Assembly: GCF_001570585.1 (NCBI RefSeq)
Contig: NZ_BBXF01000003.1
Coordinates: forward strand, 841,353 to 905,352
DNA: 64,000 bases
Source: Herbidospora daliensis
GTDB lineage: Bacteria; Actinomycetota; Actinomycetes; Streptosporangiales; Streptosporangiaceae
Direction: 5' to 3'
Made by a program: the position numbers and the translations under genes. This document shows positions 60,606 to 64,000 of this stretch, one piece after another. The notes beneath the pieces were generated by a model, which was not told the DNA's origin, made no database searches, and was given only the letters and a program-made list of their open reading frames with translations. Positions within the stretch are counted from its first letter, which is position 1; each line of letters opens with the position of its first letter.

Positions 60606-63600
60606 GTGGAGGTGCCGGAGCCGATCACCTCCGCACAGGAAGGCGCACGGAACTGGGTCCGGCGGGCCTGCGCGGCATCGGCTCGGGGGGTGGCGTGGGC
60701 GAGCCCGCGAGCGATGCTCGCCGGGCTCTGCGCGAGCGCGCTGCTGCCGATCGCCATGGCCGATTCTGGCGCTGAGGCCGGATTGGTCGTGCTGGGGTCG
60801 GTCGGTTCCAACGTGCTGGCGACCCTCATCAGCCAATCTCTGGACGCCGCCCGCGCCCGCACCCGGCTCCGGTCGTCCACGGCGGAAGCGCCGACGCACC
60901 CCGACGGAAGCGACCCCGCGTTCGCGGACCAGGTCCGCGAGGAGATCGCCGCCCGCATCGAAGAGGTCCTGTCGCGCCAGGACGGGCAGGCGGAAGAACT
61001 GGCAGGGACCCTCGCGGTCGTCCTGGAGCGGATCGACGCCACCGCACTGATCATCCGTGACGTGGTCGTCGACGGTCACGAGCGCCTGCTGGAGGACCTC
61101 AGGACCGGATTCACCGAACTGGGAAGCCAGCTGGACGGGATCGCTCCGCTGCTGCGGGGACTGGACAGTTCGATCCTGCACATCCAGCGGACCCTGTCGC
61201 AGCAGGCGGTCGAACGGCGACTCGATCGATCCCGGAACGAGTTCATGATCGCGCTGCTTCTCGAGTTCCACGAGCAGCTGACCGAACTCATCGTCCGCCC
61301 GCCCGGGGAGGCGAACGCATTAGGGCCGGCCGAGCAGTGGATCGACTGTCCCTACCAAGGGCTGCGCCCTTTCGGTCCCGACCAGGCGGGGGTCTTCTTC
61401 GGCCGGAGGCAGTCGACCGCCCGGCTGCTCACCATGGTCGTCACCTACGTCCATGACGGGCCGATCATCGTGACCGGTGACTCCGGAGCGGGGAAGTCCT
61501 CCCTCCTGCGGGCCGGCGTGTTGCCCAAACTCGGCGGGTCGGCGAACGGATCGGCCGACTGGACGCCGATCGTCTTCAACGCCGGCGCCGATCCGTTGCG
61601 GGTGCTGGCCGTCCAGATGGCCGCACGGTGCAACGCCGACGCCGATCACGTACTGGCCGAACTGCGTGCCGACCCCGCCGGGGCCGCGGTCCGGAGGGGG
61701 CGGCAGATTCTGGAGATCGAGCGGATTCGGCGGGCTTCTCGCGAAAGGCGGCTGATCCTGGTCGTCGACCAGTTCGAGGAGCTCTTCACGCTGGCGTCCG
61801 GCCCGTCGGCCGATCTCGAAGAGGCAGACCGGTTCCTGACGGCGATCGATGCTCTCACCCGCCCGGCCGCCGAGGGTGCGCCGGACGAGCCGGTCGGGGT
61901 CGTCGTGCTCGCGATCCGCGGAGATTTCCTGGGACGCTGCGCCGCATATCCGATTCTGGTGCGCGCCTTGGAGCAACGCACGTTCGTGCTCGGCCCCATG
62001 ACCCGGCAGGAACTGCGCCGGACCATCACCGGGCCCGCCGCGGCGGCGAGGCTGCACGTGGAGGAAGGGCTGGCGCAGCAGATCGTCGAGGACCTCGTCA
62101 GTCACGTACGCGGATCGTCGGGTCCGGACCTGGCGGGGGCCCTGCCGCTGCTCTCCGTCGCGATGGCGCGCACATGGGCCAACCGGGAAGGCGACCGGTT
62201 GACCCACGCCGCCTACGATCGGGCCGGCGGGGTCGCGTCCGCCGTCACCGACGCGGCCGAGGCCACGTACGCCGATCTGGATTCCGGGCAACGGCGGATC
62301 GCCCGGCGGATCTTCCTGGCGCTCACCGTCACCGGCGCCGACGGGCAGACCACCCGGCGTCGCGCGTTCCCGGACGAACTGACGTCGGCCTGCGCACCGG
62401 AACGGCCCCACGCGGTGTGGCAGGTCGTGGAGGCGTTCACGTCGGCGCGGCTGATGGTCGTCGCGCGGGTCGACGATCAGGGAGGCGACGCCGGAAGTGT
62501 CGTCGAACTCGCACACGACGTCCTGGTGACGACGTGGCCACGCCTCCACGAGTGGCTGAAAGAGGACCTCGACGACCGAGTCCTGCACGGAACGATCCTG
62601 CGCGACGCCGCCACCTGGCGCGAGTCCGCCGACGACGCCGCATTCCTCTACCGGGGTGGACGCCTGGAGACGGCCCGTTTCGCGGCCGAGCGCTGGCGTG
62701 CCGACCCCGTCCGATATCCGGCCCTGACCGCGCTCGCCGGCGAGTTCCTCCGGGCCGGCGCCCGGGCCGCCACCCGCTCCCAGCGTCGTTGGCGCACCCT
62801 GTCGATGTTCCTGGCCGCGTTCCTCGTCATCGCGATCACGGCGGGTGTGATCGCTCTGCGCTTCGGTCTCGACGCGCAGACGCGCAACGCCGAGGTGCTT
62901 TCCCGGCAGATGGTGACCTACGGCCGGGCGTTCTCCGATGATCCTGCCACCTCGGCCCGTCTCCTCGCCGCGGCCTGGTCCACCGCGCCGACCGAGGAGG
63001 CGCGCGCCGCGATGGTGGCCATGGTCAGTTCGCCGCTACGGGGAATCGTGACCGATTCCGGGGACCTGACGGCGGTCAGTCCGGCCGGGACGATCACGGC
63101 CTCGGCCACGTCCGAACGAATACGGACCTGGAACCTCGCCACGCGTGCACCGGTTCACGACTTCCCGGTGTCCGAATGGCTGACCCCGCCCCACTCCCTG
63201 GCTCTGGACCCCGGCGGGAGATTCCTGGCCACGGGGGAGTTCGCGGACGTTCGCATCTGGGACCTGGCGGACCGTACACCCGTCGGCCGGTCACTGGGCA
63301 GCCATCTCGGCGACGTCACCACTGTGGCCTTCAGTCCTGACGGCGCCCGTCTGGTCTCCGTCTCTCGCGAGGGCATTCAGATCTGGGACATGGCGAGCCG
63401 CCGGAGAGTCGGTCCGATTCTGGGTGAGCCATCGGACTCGATCCAGTCTCTCGCCTACGACCCGGACGGCTCCCGTCTCGCCTCCGGCGAGTTCGGGAAG
63501 GTGCGGATCTGGGATCCGGAAACCGGCCGGCAGGTCGGTCCGACCATCACGGGGTTCGCGGGAGAGGTGCCGTCGCTGGTTTTCAGCCCTGACGGAAGGC

Positions 63601-63638
63601 GGCTTGCCTTCGTGATCTCCACGAAGATACACATCTAG
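60606..63638 (+). CDS. Membrane nSTAND-type NTPase with WD40 repeats, cut by an amber codon
   Basis: The visible product has 1010 residues. It has an N-terminal hydrophobic pair (AMLAGLCASALLPIAMA; LVVLGSVGSNVLATLIS), a coiled-coil-like segment (about 100-220), then the nSTAND1 entry CPYQGLRPFGPDQAGVFFGR. The NTPase has Walker A GDSGAGKS (291-298) and Walker B LILVVDQFEEL. A membrane helix (TLSMFLAAFLVIAITAGVIAL, about 732-752) precedes WD40-type repeats (FSPDGARLVSVSREGIQIWD and relatives). The frame ends at TAG 63636-63638 in ...KIHI*DTVAGEE, exactly where the WD40 Trp codon TGG is expected. Start GTG 60606 is tentative; ATG 60537 is an alternative. Such proteins sense a signal through the propeller and trigger through the NTPase. 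Confidence 0.78.
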   Translation: MEVPEPITSAQEGARNWVRRACAASARGVAWASPRAMLAGLCASALLPIAMADSGAEAGLVVLGSVGSNVLATLISQSLDAARARTRLRSSTAEAPTHPDGSDPAFADQVREEIAARIEEVLSRQDGQAEELAGTLAVVLERIDATALIIRDVVVDGHERLLEDLRTGFTELGSQLDGIAPLLRGLDSSILHIQRTLSQQAVERRLDRSRNEFMIALLLEFHEQLTELIVRPPGEANALGPAEQWIDCPYQGLRPFGPDQAGVFFGRRQSTARLLTMVVTYVHDGPIIVTGDSGAGKSSLLRAGVLPKLGGSANGSADWTPIVFNAGADPLRVLAVQMAARCNADADHVLAELRADPAGAAVRRGRQILEIERIRRASRERRLILVVDQFEELFTLASGPSADLEEADRFLTAIDALTRPAAEGAPDEPVGVVVLAIRGDFLGRCAAYPILVRALEQRTFVLGPMTRQELRRTITGPAAAARLHVEEGLAQQIVEDLVSHVRGSSGPDLAGALPLLSVAMARTWANREGDRLTHAAYDRAGGVASAVTDAAEATYADLDSGQRRIARRIFLALTVTGADGQTTRRRAFPDELTSACAPERPHAVWQVVEAFTSARLMVVARVDDQGGDAGSVVELAHDVLVTTWPRLHEWLKEDLDDRVLHGTILRDAATWRESADDAAFLYRGGRLETARFAAERWRADPVRYPALTALAGEFLRAGARAATRSQRRWRTLSMFLAAFLVIAITAGVIALRFGLDAQTRNAEVLSRQMVTYGRAFSDDPATSARLLAAAWSTAPTEEARAAMVAMVSSPLRGIVTDSGDLTAVSPAGTITASATSERIRTWNLATRAPVHDFPVSEWLTPPHSLALDPGGRFLATGEFADVRIWDLADRTPVGRSLGSHLGDVTTVAFSPDGARLVSVSREGIQIWDMASRRRVGPILGEPSDSIQSLAYDPDGSRLASGEFGKVRIWDPETGRQVGPTITGFAGEVPSLVFSPDGRRLAFVISTKIHI

Positions 63639-64000
63639 GACACGGTCGCCGGTGAGGAGGTCGGTTCGCCGCTGACCGGTCACACCGGGACGGTCAACTC
63701 AATGGTCTTCAGCGACGACGGCGCGCGTCTGATCTCCGGAGCCGACGACGGGATACGGATCTGGGACACGGCCACACATGAGCAGATCGGCACGATCGGT
63801 GACCCTGATCCCGATCGCGAGGTGGGCGTGGTGGCGTTCGCCGCGAACGGCGGGCTGGTCTCTGACGAAGGCGGAGCCGTCCTCATCTGGGACGCCACCA
63901 CGCACCAGCAGGTGGGCCGCAGCCTGACCGGGCACGAGGCGTGGGTGGAGTCGGTGACCTTCGACCACGGCGGCACCCGAATAGCCTCCGCGTCCGCGGA
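63639..64000 (+). pseudogene. Continuation of the WD40 propeller beyond the amber codon
   Basis: The same frame stays open from 63639 to the window edge and encodes further WD40 blades: LTGHTGTVNSMVFSDDGARL, GIRIWDTATHEQIG, VLIWDATTHQQVGRSLTGHE. Sense, frame and repeat phase are continuous with the upstream gene. The interruption is therefore a single TGG-to-TAG change and not the true end. It is either a nonsense mutation, a sequencing error or readthrough. Confidence 0.8.

Overview
The window is very GC-rich DNA with dense, often overlapping genes and frequent GTG starts. Gene content (IdeR/DmdR-type iron boxes, MbtH, ECF sigma factor, nSTAND-WD40, WGR/DUF4132, ebo genes) points to a filamentous actinomycete, probably a Streptosporangiales-type organism. 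That placement is an inference, since no rRNA or other taxonomic marker is present. No rRNA, tRNA, CRISPR array, transposase or complete prophage was seen.

Layout. (1) 1-4626: end of a secreted GH128-like glycosidase, a strong terminator, two tandem secreted proteins resembling the FtsX extracellular domain without the permease part, a GNAT acetyltransferase, a two-EF-hand protein, and an ECF sigma factor overlapping a membrane-anchored partner. (2) 4633-11028: one probable operon of inositol-phosphate synthase, EboA, TatD-like hydrolase, EboE, CopC-like protein, cupredoxin-like lipoprotein and a polytopic membrane protein, behind a good sigma70-type promoter. (3) 11035-13774: DUF427 protein, a LacI-type operator in front of a secreted SGNH esterase with a ricin-type lectin domain, and an ABC ATPase with damaged catalytic motifs. 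(4) 13868-42013: a hydroxamate siderophore locus with AraC regulator, ornithine N-monooxygenase, hydroxyornithine formyltransferase, FecCD/FecE-type importer, a 6722-residue six-module NRPS and MbtH. Iron boxes lie in both divergent promoter regions. A poorly coding stretch, about 17.1-18.2 kb, interrupts it.

The NRPS appears to build a hexapeptide. Module order is (N-Me)X, Ser, (N-Me)hydroxyornithine, basic residue, Ser, basic/hydrophilic residue. It ends in an epimerisation-type domain instead of a thioesterase, as in synthetases that release cyclic hydroxyornithine or hydroxylysine. Residue predictions come from specificity-code residues read by eye. No siderophore-binding lipoprotein, exporter or thioesterase gene is in the window.

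(5) 42055-64000: an island of conflict/chaperone-type systems. On the minus strand a 1600-residue caspase - HD-like - Hsp90-type ATPase protein with about eight C-terminal winged-helix-like repeats follows a small Pepco/Trypco-like protein. Divergently, a six-gene overlapping operon encodes WGR-DUF4132, a DUF4132 paralogue, MoxR-type AAA ATPase, DUF5682, VWA and SWIM proteins; its content matches the E. coli yehI-yehL-yehM-yehP-yehQ locus. Last comes a membrane nSTAND-type NTPase with WD40 repeats whose frame is cut by one amber codon where a WD40 tryptophan should be; the same frame then stays open to the window end.

The most novel material is the caspase-Hsp90 repeat protein beside the duplicated DUF4132/MoxR/VWA operon, and a hairpin-bearing in-frame insertion inside the second adenylation domain of the NRPS.
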